64,000 nt of DNA. Source: Paraimprobicoccus trichonymphae (GTDB taxonomy: Bacteria > Bacillota > Clostridia > Oscillospirales > Acutalibacteraceae). The position numbers and the translations under genes were made by a program. The DNA lies in NCBI GenBank assembly GCA_036322875.1, contig AP027925.1:434001-498000 (forward strand), written 5' to 3'. The notes under the pieces were generated by a model. That model was not told the DNA's origin. It saw nothing but the letters and a program-made list of their open reading frames with translations, and searched no databases. Positions 1 to 9,443 of this stretch are shown here, one piece after another (position 1 is the stretch's first letter; each line of letters begins with the position of its first letter).

Positions 1-626
1 TTTTTTAGCATTTCTAAAACAGGGTTATATCTATTTCTGCCAGAAATAACCGATAAAAAGTTTGTAACTCTTTCAACGTTGCAACCTGAAATTTTATCTT
101 TCAATTCATTAAACAATATTATCGGCAAATCGTTTGTTAATGTTTCTTGGTTTTCTTTTGAATCTACGCCGTCAATTTCCACACCCCTGCTCATGATATT
201 GTACCTGACACTTATGTGTTTGTGGATAAGATAAGCACTTAACGCTTCTATACTGAAATGCTCAAACTCTTGCTTGCCGATTTTTAACACTAATTTTTTG
301 TTTTTCTTTTTGGAAACGTTATAGACATTAGAAGTGTCAGCGGTTTCAATAGTGCTAACGGCTGCACTATTTTTCACAGCGGTATTGGTAGTGGTGTGGT
401 TATTAATCTTTCTCTTTGGTTCATAATAAGCCCCTCTACAACCGGTAATTGCTTTGTTAATCGTCGCTTTTGAGCGATATAGCCTCGATATACAAAATCT
501 TTGGTCTATTTCCGTAAAATCACCCCCACAATAAAATGCTAAAAAATTACATAATGCTTGGTCAGCTTCGCTCTCGCTGTTGTATTCCGAAATATCTCCT
601 TTGTCGAATAGATTTGAAAATTTCAT
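1..626 (-). pseudogene. Phage primase C-terminal / VirE-type replication protein, 5' part cut off, runs off window
   Basis: Reading the minus strand from an ATG at 626 gives an open frame that leaves the window at base 1. It begins MKFSNLFDKGDISEYNSESE and continues with ADQALCNFLAFYCGGD and EIDQRFCIS, the primase-helicase linker domain typical of phage prim-pol/VirE replication proteins. It ends at the window edge in GRNRYNPVLEML, the usual entry to a VirE/D5-type ATPase domain. Codons just upstream of the ATG (EVARNASNG before the Met) still match the family, so the ATG is internal and the gene was once joined to the prim-pol domain at 755-1276. The connection is lost over about 130 bases that hold stops in all frames and a 13-bp hairpin. 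Role in an intact phage: priming and helicase loading at the replication origin. Here it is probably not functional. Confidence 0.7.
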
Positions 627-714
627 GCCGTTACTTGCATTTCTTGCAACTTCTTAAGATGTCAATATCCGTATAAAATTTTTATTGTTATTTTTTTGAT
701 TATTTGATATAATT

Positions 715-751
715 AAAACATTGATGCTTTTTATGTTCGCATCAATGTTTT
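715..751. terminator. 13-bp perfect inverted repeat inside the split primase gene
   Basis: Arms 715-727 (AAAACATTGATGC) and 739-751 are exact inverted complements around an 11-base loop. The outer end is A/T-rich on both strands, so it could act as a bidirectional terminator or be the footprint of a small insertion. It lies exactly where the primase reading frame is broken. Confidence 0.5.
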
Positions 752-754
752 TCC

Positions 755-1276
755 TTAACATAAACCTGTCAAAAAAAATAGGATCTGTTCTGTTCTTTCG
801 GCGATGGGTTTTTTCTTTACCACATTTTCAGTAAAAGTAAAATATCTGCTAGTTAAACCACAAAAATAACATTCGATATTGTTGTTTGGATTTTTTGAGT
901 AGTATTTGCTTGAAAGTTTTAGCTCATTATTTATAAGTTCTTTTGGAATTTTGCGAATATCACATTTAAATAACAGATGTAATCCTTGGGCGCTTGGGCT
1001 GAGTTTCGTATAAGTATCCATTAAATGTAATATTTCTTGCACCATTGGATCATTTAAATCTTTATGATCGATGTCAATTCCACAAATTGAGTTTGTAAAA
1101 ATTAAACCAACGCCATCAAAATTACTATTTTCAAACGAATTATTTGCGGCTCCAAAATCAACCCATGTGTGTTGATATTTTGTATTTGTGCCAGTTACTC
1201 CTCCGACATAACTATAGGGAACTTTTGTTTTGTTTCCTTTTGAATTTTTTTTAAAGTGATTTTGTACACTTTGCAT
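755..1276 (-). pseudogene. Phage prim-pol (bifunctional primase/polymerase) N-terminal domain, separated from its C-terminal half
   Basis: The 173-residue frame contains GVGLIFTNSICGIDIDHK, the acidic metal-binding strand of NrS-1-like prim-pol domains, and SPSAQGLHLLFKCDI, the conserved S-x-SG-G-H(L)-like strand of that fold. It ends with KPIAERTEQILFFL, where intact homologues enter the linker helix, and then a TAA. The rest of the protein resumes in another frame at 626 and below. The first ATG at 1276 gives the expected start of a prim-pol domain. It would synthesise primers at a phage origin. As a free N-terminal domain it might still fold, but the gene as a whole is broken. Confidence 0.65.
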
Positions 1277-1917
1277 ATAAATTTATTATTACTGATGTTT
1301 GTGATAAATTAACAATTATATTTATTATTTATTGTTATTTTAAGTGTAATTACAACAAAATGTTTTATACAATAAAATTTTTATTTATATTGAATTACTG
1401 TGCGATTTATGGTAATATATATATATATACCATCTGGTGAACATTAAGTTAATTAATTCGCTGGGTTGTTTTGGATTGGAAGAGTTATTCTGATTTATAA
1501 ATTATGTTTAGCTCTTTTGGTTTTAAAAAAAGTAAATCTTATAACCTATATGATTACCTGTTAAGCCGCCAAACTTAAAAGCAAGTGATTTTCTTTTTAA
1601 TATAACCTTAAAGCATTATACAATAAATTTTGTAAATGATATACACAAAAACACTTTTATTAAAAAAAGCTAGTAAAATTGTGTTATTTAATTTTATATA
1701 TATATTTTTTTTTCCTCTTGGAAAATATTTTATGTATTTTTTGTTTTAATTATTCATGCAAAAAAATATCAGCAAATTTCTGATAGAATTGGATGGAGTT
1801 TTTCATTTTTTGTTGATGCGTTAGATTTTTGAAAGCTGATATATTATAGATTTTGTGTGATGTTTTAGAAGAAAAAAAACAATAAAAATTAAATGAAATA
1901 TAAAAAATAACCGCAGA
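1277..1917. other. Intergenic region with no recognisable gene
   Basis: About 640 bases, strongly AT-rich, including a TATATATATATA tract near 1419. I find no convincing coding frame, tRNA or repeat on either strand. It may hold the old promoter region of the prim-pol gene. Confidence 0.4.
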
Positions 1918-3189
1918 TCATTTTAAAATATTGACAACAGTAGGAACATCTAAATGAGCACCTTTCAAAATTTGCTTGATTGTTACGATTTTGATTCTAT
2001 TGATTTTTCTGGTGTAGATATTAATGTTTTCATAGAACCCGGCCGAGATTGCCTCAGATTCCATATCTTTTGTTGGATTTTCAAGTGTTATAAAAATTCC
2101 AATGGCTGCAACTTCACGTTCAATAGTTCCACGTAAATCTCGAATATGTGAGCTATTGACTTTACCTGATTTAACTTGAAATATAATTTTTTCGCGTTTA
2201 TTGTTTTCTGAAAAAATATATGAAAGACCGTCTATTCCTTTGTCGCTACCTTTTTTTTCATTAATAATTGCACGGTTTTTGCTATAGGTCAATATTGCCC
2301 ATTTTTCAAATTCTTTACGGGTTCTATCGTTCTTTTTCTCAGCTAGAGCTTTTGCGCTGGCGTAATCTTTAGGAATGCCAAGTTGCTCAGTATTTTCAGT
2401 TACACTGCTTGGATAGTTATCTTCTAATCTTTTCATAATTAAAGCAATACTTTGATAAGTTATGTCAATACCAATCCAACGCCGGTTTAATCTTTGTGCT
2501 ACGGTAACAGTAGTGCCGCAGCCACAATAAGCGTCTAAAATCAAGTCGCCCTCGTTGCTAGACGCTTTTATAATGCGTTCTAATAATGCTTCAGGTTTTT
2601 GAGTAGGGTATCCAAGACGTTCTTTGGAAGTAGAAGAAAGACTAGGTATATCATCCCAAATATTTCCTATTTTTTTGCCTTTGTATTCGTCAGCATAAAT
2701 TTTGTAACGCGGGCGTCCGTTTTTTGTCCAATATATCAAATAAGGATTTTTAGCAATTTTTTCATCTAAACTTTTTTGAGCCCATTTCCATCCGATTAAC
2801 GTATTAATTTCTTTTCCATCTAATATTCTTGTTTCATGCTTATTGTAGTTATTCGAATATATTTCTAAACCATAAGAAGAGTAATATCTCCCGGTTTCTT
2901 TTTCCAAATATGGAAAAGATTTTTTTAATTCTTCTGTATTTATTGATTCAAATTGTGGGTTAAATTTATGATTTTTGCTTTTGCAATATAAAAAAATAAT
3001 GTCGTTTGTGATATTAAAATATTTTCTTGATAAAACATGAATTGACCTTTTCCAAATTATTTCACTTAAAAAACTTCCATTTCTCGAGCAAAAAATACTA
3101 TCTAAAATAAGTTTTAAATAATGGCTTTCGGTAGGGTCACAATGCAAATAAAAACTACATAATATAGTATATTTTTCACAATATATCAC
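1918..3189 (-). pseudogene. Beta-class DNA methyltransferase lacking its N-terminus, with an Mrr-like C-terminal domain
   Basis: The frame opens inside the methyltransferase fold with SFYLHCDPTESHYLKLILD, which in intact enzymes lies about 100-150 residues in. It then carries the AdoMet-binding motif near residue 220 (ILDAYCGCGTTVTVAQRL). The catalytic DPPY motif that should precede this is absent, and nothing upstream of 3189 encodes it. The last ~130 residues (GIDGLSYIF, IIFQVKSGKVNSSHIRDLRG) resemble an Mrr/PD-(D/E)XK restriction-like domain fused to phage methyltransferases. The neighbouring RusA gene lies 75 bases upstream in the same direction, so it belongs to the early phage operon. 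Without DPPY it should be inactive; a cut-off pseudogene is the simplest reading. Confidence 0.7.
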
Positions 3190-3264
3190 CTACATAATTA
3201 TATTATTTGTCAAAAATTAATAAATATTAAATAGCTCTGATAATTTCAACATTGGGTTATTTGG

Positions 3265-3681
3265 TTATATTTTTCTAATCATCACCACAACTTTCGGTAC
3301 TTCACCGAATTTTTTTTTGAATATAATGTTACAAATCTGACTATCATCGTGATATGCAACACCGTTCAATGCGTCCAAAATGATTTTCGTGATATTATCG
3401 CCATCTGATTTTTTGGTCGGTAATATTTCCTCGTTTAACATTGCTTCTTTTACACGCTTGCTTGCAGCTTTCGGCACAGCAAAAAAGGCGGTTATTTCCG
3501 CCTCAAGTGGTACGCCCTTTTCAAATTTAATTTTTAAAACTTTTTTGTAATTTAGTCGAATCAGCCTTTCATATTCTTTTGTTTGTTTTGGCGTATACGC
3601 GATTGTACAACCGTTTATTTGGCACATTCTAGGGCGTTGTTTCCCGATGGGATGACCTAAAACCGTAAATTTTATCATCAT
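3265..3681 (-). CDS. rusA: RusA-family Holliday junction resolvase
   Basis: 138 residues, normal length for RusA. It shows the family start (FTVLGHPIGKQRPRM), the lysine-rich middle and the acidic metal-binding segment KKSDGDNITKIILDALNG followed by DDSQI, where the catalytic aspartates lie. RusA dimers cut four-way junctions during phage recombination and replication. It overlaps the end of recT by 4 bases (3678-3681), so the two are translationally coupled in an early recombination operon. The frame looks intact. Confidence 0.85.
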   Translation of the reverse strand: MMIKFTVLGHPIGKQRPRMCQINGCTIAYTPKQTKEYERLIRLNYKKVLKIKFEKGVPLEAEITAFFAVPKAASKRVKEAMLNEEILPTKKSDGDNITKIILDALNGVAYHDDSQICNIIFKKKFGEVPKVVVMIRKI

Positions 3682-4568
3682 ATTGTTACCCCCGATACTG
3701 CTTTTTTAAAATCTTCGAGTTCGTCGAATTGTACTTGATTCAAACTATCGATTTTTAAATTTTCTAATGCTTTACTGACCCTTTCAGCACCATAAGTTTT
3801 TAACAATTCGGCTTGTTGTTCGGTTGTTAGCCCGACGTTTGTTGTGGGATTATCGAAATAATCGATGGTTTCCGTTCCAGTCTCAAAATCAATGTTAATT
3901 TTCGAGTGGTCAGACTGAACTGCCCTTTGCATGTCTGTGGATAAAATGCCATATCTTGAAATTAACGCTTTTATCAAGGTTTTTTCAGCCATCTTGTCAA
4001 AATTAGAACTCCAAACATTATTAAATCTAGAATTTCTTTTGTAACTTTGAGAATATCTGTTGGCGTGTTTTTCAATTTCTGAAGTTGACCAATAAATAAT
4101 CTTTTTAAATCCGTTTACTAACTCTAAACCCGCCATATAACCAATAATTTGCTTGTTTTCTCGTTCTTCGTCTGATAACCAATTAATTATCAGGTCGCCG
4201 ATATAATCACGTCCTGAAAGCTCACCAGCACGTACAACACGTGCATTTAAAAACTTGTATTGCCCAGTTCTGAGTGCTAACTGAATATAGCCCTTGCAAC
4301 CAATTTGGAACGTTGCAACATTTTTGTACGGAACAGCCCACGCAAATCCTAGATTTTGGTCAAACGGTAACTCCAAAGAAACGGCTTTTAAAGCACACGC
4401 TAACAGACTGTTTCGGTTACAATTTTTGAGCGTTTCGCTAGAACTTGCCATGCTTGTGAGACTTGTTATAAACTGATTTGTGCGTTCCCCAAGAATTGAG
4501 TTTAGATACTTTTTCGTGTTTTCATTCGTCAAATAAACTGACATTGCGACTTCTGCCATAATTTTCAT
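3678..4568 (-). CDS. recT: RecT-family single-strand annealing recombinase
   Basis: 296 residues. The core of the RecT family is clear: SLLACALKAVSLELPFD near residue 60, LGFAWAVPY, then VATFQIGCKGYIQLALRTGQ, and a C-terminal DKMAEKTLIKALISRYGIL helix. RecT anneals complementary single strands made by the partner exonuclease (here at 5232-5804). The gene sits between the split phage gene 4583-5231 and rusA in the same direction. The start MKIMAEVAMSV has two possible ATGs four codons apart; either fits. It is full length and seems intact even though the prophage is decayed. Confidence 0.85.
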   Translation of the reverse strand: MKIMAEVAMSVYLTNENTKKYLNSILGERTNQFITSLTSMASSSETLKNCNRNSLLACALKAVSLELPFDQNLGFAWAVPYKNVATFQIGCKGYIQLALRTGQYKFLNARVVRAGELSGRDYIGDLIINWLSDEERENKQIIGYMAGLELVNGFKKIIYWSTSEIEKHANRYSQSYKRNSRFNNVWSSNFDKMAEKTLIKALISRYGILSTDMQRAVQSDHSKINIDFETGTETIDYFDNPTTNVGLTTEQQAELLKTYGAERVSKALENLKIDSLNQVQFDELEDFKKAVSGVTI

Positions 4569-4582
4569 TTCTCCATTTCGAT

Positions 4583-5231
4583 TTAATTTTTAATGACAAC
4601 GGTTTCCTCTTGATAGAACTCCACGCCCTGAATTTCAACATTCGGCTGTAATTTGTGGATTTCTAACAGCTTTTTAGTATTGATTTCTCGGATTTCTATT
4701 CCATTAAAAAAAGCCGGTACTACCGACTTGTCAACAATTCTGCATTTCCAGCGTTTCTGTGTTATTACGTCCTCCAGCTTTTGTTCGAAATTTGATATTG
4801 TAATCATATTTGCTAGTTTGCCCGCCTCAGCTTTTTGCAGTCGACCCTTGCTTATCACCTGATTTCCACAATTCATCGGCTTCTTTTTGTAAAGCCTCAA
4901 TTTCAAATTTTTTCGCTTCCTCCGCTTCTTTCACAAGTTCAGAATATCTTTCCTGGTTTTTTGTTTTGTATTCCAAAATTTGATTTTTTAAGTTCCTTTC
5001 TATCTGTTCGCATAAAAATAACATTCCTTTTTCTTTTTGAGTTATTGCCTTGTGTGCTTGCCACGCTGATTTTTTTGGTTCTTCCCAATATTTAATGACT
5101 TGCTCTTTATGGTGTTTTATCTGCTTTAAAAAATCTACGGCTTTAAATAAGTCGTCTTGGCTTTCTATTGAGATATTTTGTGATACGTCACAAATATTAA
5201 GACTTTGTTTTTGTATTTCTACTAATTCCAT
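4583..5231 (-). pseudogene. Phage early gene between exonuclease and recT, split by a one-base A-run frameshift
   Basis: Two overlapping frames make one protein. The first (5231 to 4827) begins MELVEIQKQSLNICDVSQNI and has a long charged coiled coil (KAITQKEKGMLF, EEAKKFEIEALQKEADEL). The second frame carries the family's C-terminal domain (KRWKCRIVDKSVVPAFFNG, NVEIQGVEFYQEE). The frames join if one A is removed from the AAAAA run at about 4831-4835, giving ...GSTAKAEAGKLAN. This type of coiled-coil protein is usual beside RecT in clostridial phages; its function is not established. With the frameshift the C-terminal third is lost, unless slippage restores it. Confidence 0.65.
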
Positions 5232-5804
5232 TTAAATCTCTCCAAATCTATAAATTTCTAAACATGCTAAAAAGATGTTAAAATTATCTTCTAGCTCGTG
5301 AACGGTATAATTTCCGTTTTCAAATAACTGCAACACAATTATTTTGCTAATTTTTTTGTCTTTCGAGTAACCTGCTTTGTACGCCGATAATTGAACGCTC
5401 CAATTCTTTAAATGCGGTATTTTTGGCGTTTTAATATCACAAATTACTGTGCCGGACGGCGTTTCGTATACTTCGTCAATTGTCAGACCATAAAGCAAAG
5501 ATTTGTGATACGTTCTGTATTCGGATTCCATTAATTTCCAATCCTTGTAATCACCTCTAAATTTTTTGTACGCCTCAAAATAACCACAAATATCACCGTC
5601 GCATTTATCCCACTTGTATTTCGAATAAAACTCAATTGCTCGATGTACTCTTGTGCCTCTGTCAGCCGCCGAATTTAAAACGTCACTGTTTATACCTTTG
5701 TAAATGCTGTAATTTAGCGATTTTATGATTTGTGTAACCGAAGGTATTGCGATACCATCGACATAATAAATGTGTCTTGCTTCATTAAATGTTAATCTTT
5801 GCAA
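5232..5804 (-). CDS. PD-(D/E)XK phage exonuclease (RecB/Cas4-like fold), probable partner of RecT
   Basis: 190 residues. Motifs: GTRVHRAIEFY near residue 50, LTIDEVYE near residue 125 and TVICDIKT, i.e. the D...D-I-K catalytic core of PD-(D/E)XK nucleases, then NWSVQLSAYKAGYS, the QxxxY motif of RecB-like nucleases. It would resect double-strand ends so that RecT can load. It is the first gene of the run exonuclease, split gene, recT, rusA. The start ATG at 5804 has only a moderate ribosome site in the upstream AGGAG-like stretch (ttaggagtg). Confidence 0.75.
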   Translation of the reverse strand: MQRLTFNEARHIYYVDGIAIPSVTQIIKSLNYSIYKGINSDVLNSAADRGTRVHRAIEFYSKYKWDKCDGDICGYFEAYKKFRGDYKDWKLMESEYRTYHKSLLYGLTIDEVYETPSGTVICDIKTPKIPHLKNWSVQLSAYKAGYSKDKKISKIIVLQLFENGNYTVHELEDNFNIFLACLEIYRFGEI

Positions 5805-5961
5805 TATTTTTCACTCCTAACTTCTTATCTCGTTCCCAAAATACAAAAAACGATGGTTCGCACCACCGCTTCTTCGCTTTATTTCGGAAACTGCCGATTC
5901 ACGGTTTCTAATTATATTTAACCGCTTTAATGGGCTTTATTTTATCATTAACCGTCAGTTC

Positions 5962-6255
5962 TTAATTGCCGAACATAACACCGTATATCGGTTTTAGAAC
6001 GGATTCATACGCCCCGATTGCACCTAAATAAATTGGAATAACATTGATAATTCCTAAAATTATCCCATCTGGGGAATAATCTTCACATAATATCATTCTA
6101 ATAACTGCAACAAACGCACTAAATAAAAAAACCATAAATAATACTGTGCTGTGTGGAAATAATATTTTGAGAACTTCGGTCATACTTGTAACAGTTGCTA
6201 TACACCCCGCTAAATTCAAAAACATGTCTTTCGTTATAAAATCTTTCATTTCCAT
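5962..6255 (-). CDS. Holin-like small membrane protein of the prophage
   Basis: 97 residues with three or four hydrophobic segments (MFLNLAGCIATVTSMTEVL, VLFMVFLFSAFVAVI, IILGIINVIPIYLGAIGAYE), matching small phage holins of Firmicutes in size and layout. A holin would form pores for lysin release. No endolysin is visible next to it, so lysis functions look incomplete. The start ATG at 6255 has a good ribosome site (GGGGGTGATTTC on the minus strand), and that start region is duplicated at about 7867-7931. Confidence 0.55.
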   Translation of the reverse strand: MEMKDFITKDMFLNLAGCIATVTSMTEVLKILFPHSTVLFMVFLFSAFVAVIRMILCEDYSPDGIILGIINVIPIYLGAIGAYESVLKPIYGVMFGN

Positions 6256-6317
6256 GAAATCACCCCCTAAAATAAAAAATCCGGATAAAAATCCGAATCA
6301 TATAAATTTTGTTTTTT
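6255..6317. repeat. Left copy of a ~63-bp direct repeat flanking the methyltransferase cassette
   Basis: Bases 6282-6317 are identical to 7896-7931 over 36 bases, and the similarity continues left through the holin start and ribosome site (ATGAAATCACCCCCT against ATGAAGTCACCTCCT). It contains a hairpin CGGAT-AAAA-ATCCG that, on the minus strand, is followed by a T-rich stretch and so is a plausible terminator of the methyltransferase transcript. Confidence 0.75.
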
Positions 6318-6326
6318 TTGTTATCT

Positions 6327-7827
6327 TCAACAAGTTTTTTTAGTCGCTTCGCAAGGAGATACAGTTGTTATATCGTAAACATCAAGATTATCTCCGAGCG
6401 GTTGATTTTTTTCTAAACACTTAAAATTTTTAGTACCGTCATAGCATTCGCCAGTCATCACTCGCTTCAAGCGCTTGCTTGTTACATCTTTTACAATCCC
6501 CTTTGGTGTTGTGTCGGTTATTTCATTGCTTGCCGCTAAAATAAATTGTCGTTTTCCACCGTCTTGCTTATTTAATTTCAAAACTGCTTGCCCTGTTGTT
6601 CCACTGCCAGCAAAAAAGTCTAAAATCACAGAACTTTTATTTCCACTAATCGTTATAAAATCTTTTATTAGCTCAACAGGCTTCGGGTTATTAAATAGTT
6701 TCTTTCCTAAAATACTTACAAGTTGATTTGTGCCATTTCCGCTACTATAAACAGGTTTGTAGAAGAGTGTTTTTGGTTTTTCAGATGGAAGTTCATCTAT
6801 TTTTGGACGTTGTTTTTTATATATCGAAAAAATATCATTTTCTCTTTTTACAATAACATCTGATATTTCACTCTGAAATTTTTCTTTTCCCCAACGCCAA
6901 GACATTTCTTGCCCATTTGTTATCGGTAATAGCTCTATACAATCTTCATCGTCTCTTTCTAAACTAACCGTTCCATTATTATCTACATAGATTGGATAAA
7001 AAAGGTTAGGTCTTTTCTCTCGTGGAGCATTTACACCTGTTGCTTTTAAGTTTGCGACTTTCTTAAAGTAGCCTATCTCGTCTTGTTGCCATTCTTCTAA
7101 AATACGCTCTTCATCAATAACAAACTTGTTGAATGAAGCAGCACTTTTATTTTTTGCGTAGACAAGAGTATATTCGTGTGTTCTTGCAAATGCAAATCCA
7201 TTTTGATTTCCTTTCAAGTTCATGATTGTAGGAAGATTTGCAACAAAATTATTCTCTTCAAGTATCTCATCAAACAAGCATTTAACATACGCTTGGTTTT
7301 TGTCGTCTATGCTACAAAAAATCATACCACTATCGCTTAGAAGTTGGCGAGTCAGTACAAGACGAGGATAAAGCATAGATAGAAAATTGTCCCTAGTTTA
7401 TGGCATTTTCATAATTAGTTTGTGTGAATTTGCCCATACTATCTTTACCGTATGGCGGATCTATATAAATTACATCGATTCTACATCTATATTCTATAAG
7501 CAAGTTAAGCAATGCATCATAATTATCGCCAATAATTAGTTTGTGTGTTATTTTGTTTTTATCAGTTTCGAAAGAAAGTTCTTCATTTTTCTTGAAATAT
7601 TTAATTGTATCACCAAATTTTTCAATGCGTTTATCAAAATGTAACCCAGTTCTCCTATATGTTGTTCCAAGTTCAGCAATAGCCACTGCTTCAGTCAAAG
7701 TTTCTGCACTGATTATCAACTTTTTTAACAAATTGTAGTTAGTCTGCTCAATGGTTTTATCTTTAACTCGCTTGTCAATATCTTCGATTAACTTTTGTTT
7801 GCTTTTTTCTAAATTATTATCAGACAT
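6327..7827 (-). pseudogene. Type III restriction-modification DNA methyltransferase (Mod), one-base frameshift
   Basis: The first frame (7827-7393) holds the N-terminal part and the catalytic motif DVIYIDPPYGKDSMGKF. The second (7376-6327) continues with MLYPRLVLTRQLLSDSG, SIDD, HEYTLVYAKNK, the AdoMet motif ILDFFAGSGTTGQAVLKLN and a typical Mod C-terminus. Deleting one A from the run near 7396-7400 restores NYENAITRDNFLSMLYPRL. No Res (nuclease/helicase) gene is next to it. The gene is bracketed by the direct repeats at 6255-6317 and 7867-7931, so it looks like a cassette inserted upstream of the holin. In life it would methylate adenine at an asymmetric site. Confidence 0.8.
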
Positions 7828-7866
7828 CTTGTGTTTCCTACTTTCTCACGGTTTTTACGTATTACA

Positions 7867-7931
7867 TGAAGTCACCTCCTTAAAAACAAAAAATTCGGAT
7901 AAAAATCCGAATCATATAAATTTTGTTTTTT
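7867..7931. repeat. Right copy of the direct repeat flanking the methyltransferase cassette
   Basis: Partner of 6255-6317, with the 36-base identical core at 7896-7931. It includes a ribosome-site-plus-ATG copy without a functional holin frame behind it, as expected if an insertion duplicated the target. The CGGAT/ATCCG hairpin here lies downstream of the Rpn remnant on the minus strand and may terminate that transcript. Confidence 0.7.
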
Positions 7932-8015
7932 AAAATAAAAATAGACATTCTTTTTATTTTAGAATGTCAATGTTTGGCGTTGTCTTTTATGTTAAATTTT
8001 CGATTTCTTCGCGAG

Positions 8016-8318
8016 TTAATCCAGAATTTTAGAAATTATATTAATATCTACTCCAAAACTTAAAAGACTTTTCGCTATTTCAATTGTTTTTTCTTGTTTG
8101 CCTATTTTAATACCTTTTCTTTCAGCACTGTTCATTCGCATAAGTTCATCTCTTATTTCTTGTTCTCTTTGTTCGTAAGCTGCTCTGATTTTTTTATTTT
8201 TGCTTAAATTTTTTAATAATGTTGCTGCTTCTTTGATTTTTGGTAATGTTTCTGCCATTATATTTAATTCCTCCTCGTCTTTAGCATTTAAAAATCGCAT
8301 CCATAACCACATATTCAT
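8016..8318 (-). pseudogene. C-terminal fragment of an Rpn/PD-(D/E)XK-transposase-like protein
   Basis: 100 residues matching the C-terminal half of the protein at 14193-14930: WLWMRFLNAKDEEEL, KKIRAAYEQREQEIRDEL, MNSAERKGIKIGKQ, and a final DINIISKI helix. The family's very end (SGLTREEIENLT) is present in another frame just downstream, so there is also a one-base slip near 8020. The N-terminal catalytic domain is absent; the frame begins right after the toxin gene. It is a dead remnant of one of three Rpn copies in this prophage. Confidence 0.75.
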
Positions 8319-8325
8319 ATTATTT

Positions 8326-8595
8326 TTAAAATTGATTTAGTATATTGTGATGTCCGATATCAGCGATAATAATCAAACTTTCATCTTTATAATACCAAAT
8401 AAATCTTATATCCATATTAACGCTACATTCAAATAAATTATCAGTTCCACGTATACGTTTTGTCCTTAAGGAAGGATGCATTGGATTATTTGATAACAAC
8501 TCTAATTTTTTTACAAATTGTTTTTTTTCATTCTGATTTAAAGTTTTAAAACTCTTTTTAAATCGATTGGTGAAGGTACACTGACATTTCATCAA
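8326..8595 (-). CDS. RelE/ParE-type toxin of a toxin-antitoxin pair
   Basis: 89 residues with the compact RelE/ParE fold pattern: FKKSFKTLNQNEKKQF helix, HPSLRTKRIRGTDNLFECSV strand-turn, and MDIRFIWYYKDESLIIIADI with the conserved Arg. RelE-type toxins cut mRNA on the ribosome; ParE-type toxins poison gyrase. I cannot decide between them from sequence. Its ATG overlaps the antitoxin stop by 4 bases (8592-8595), the usual coupling with antitoxin first. The frame is intact, in contrast to its neighbours. Confidence 0.75.
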   Translation of the reverse strand: MMKCQCTFTNRFKKSFKTLNQNEKKQFVKKLELLSNNPMHPSLRTKRIRGTDNLFECSVNMDIRFIWYYKDESLIIIADIGHHNILNQF

Positions 8596-8852
8596 TTTTC
8601 CTCCAATTTTGACAGTAAAACATCAATATCATCAAATACAGGATAATTTTCTGACTTAATTTTTGACTTTATTTCTTTTACTTCTTCAAGAACACTATTA
8701 ATGTATTCTTTTGGATATACTGCCACTGGCATAATGTGTATTTCTCCTTTTTTTTCATATATTTCAAGTTTATCACCTCTGTTTAAACCAAGTTTAAAAA
8801 CTATGTCTTTTGGGATAGTTACTTGGGATTTCGTTCTTAATTCAGTTATCAT
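8592..8852 (-). CDS. AbrB/SpoVT-type antitoxin
   Basis: About 86 residues from ATG 8852 (an upstream GTG at 8861 is also in frame). N-terminal swapped-hairpin domain: ELRTKSQVTIPKDIVFKLGL then GDKLEIYEKKGEIHIMP. The C-terminal acidic helix (EEVKEIKSKIKS, DDIDVLLSKLEEN) should bind and neutralise the toxin encoded next. The minus-strand promoter region 8865-8940 probably carries its own operator, since such pairs autoregulate. The pair is the only fully intact unit in the block inserted between the tail gene and the holin. Confidence 0.75.
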   Translation of the reverse strand: MITELRTKSQVTIPKDIVFKLGLNRGDKLEIYEKKGEIHIMPVAVYPKEYINSVLEEVKEIKSKIKSENYPVFDDIDVLLSKLEEN

Positions 8853-8943
8853 AATTATCACACCTCATTTCATATAAAGTAAGAAAGTTAAACTTTCCTA
8901 CTAACATTATACGGAGTTCACTTAAAAAAGTCAACTTGAAATT

Positions 8944-9443
8944 CTAAACCATCGCAACTATGCCGATACCCGTGTTTGTATCGGTTGTTATGGGTATTAA
9001 CCACATTTTTTGTGCTATTGTTATTTCTTCTTCGATAACTGATTTTTTTATGTGAAACTCATCGTTATCGCGCCAATAAATTCTGTTTCCTTGAGAATCA
9101 TAAGTTACAATTCCAGAACTTGAATTTAACTGGACTATGCTGTTGTCATCACAATAGACTGTAATACCATCTTTGTTCATTTCGCAAATCAGCTTATTGG
9201 AATCACTATAAAGCTCTAAATTACCGCTCTCATCAAGATTTGAACCAAGTTTTAAAGTACCGCCTTTGATTAAATCACCGACAAAATTGATTGTGTTTAA
9301 GTTTTGCATGTTTAAAGTACCGTCAATTGTCCGCGCACTTTTAAATGTGCCGTTTATTCCGCTTTGGCTGAAACCAATGCCGCCGTTGTTTATCATAATT
9401 ACGTTGGTTGCGTCTTCTTTTGGCAGCGTATCAACAATCAGAA
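8944..9443 (-). CDS. Tail-tip/minor structural protein, 3' exon downstream of group II intron 1
   Basis: Read from 9443, the first bases complete a split codon and then give LIVDTLPKEDATNVIM, NNGGIGFSQSGINGTFKSA, RTIDGTLNMQNLN, LIKGGTLKLGS, ending FIPIT-like (MWLIPITTDTNTGIGIV). This is the C-terminal region of siphovirus tail-tip proteins. Alone, only an internal ATG at 9396 is available. Joined precisely to the upstream exon ending at 12184, the codon AAA-A|TT restores GDKILIVDTLPKE in frame. So the gene is interrupted, not simply truncated, and depends on splicing. Confidence 0.75.

Noticed and set aside
6275..6300. CRISPR-like repeat because the same 36-mer recurs at 7896
   Set aside because: Only two copies, 1.6 kb apart with a gene between; they are direct repeats flanking a cassette, not an array. 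I found no CRISPR array in the window.
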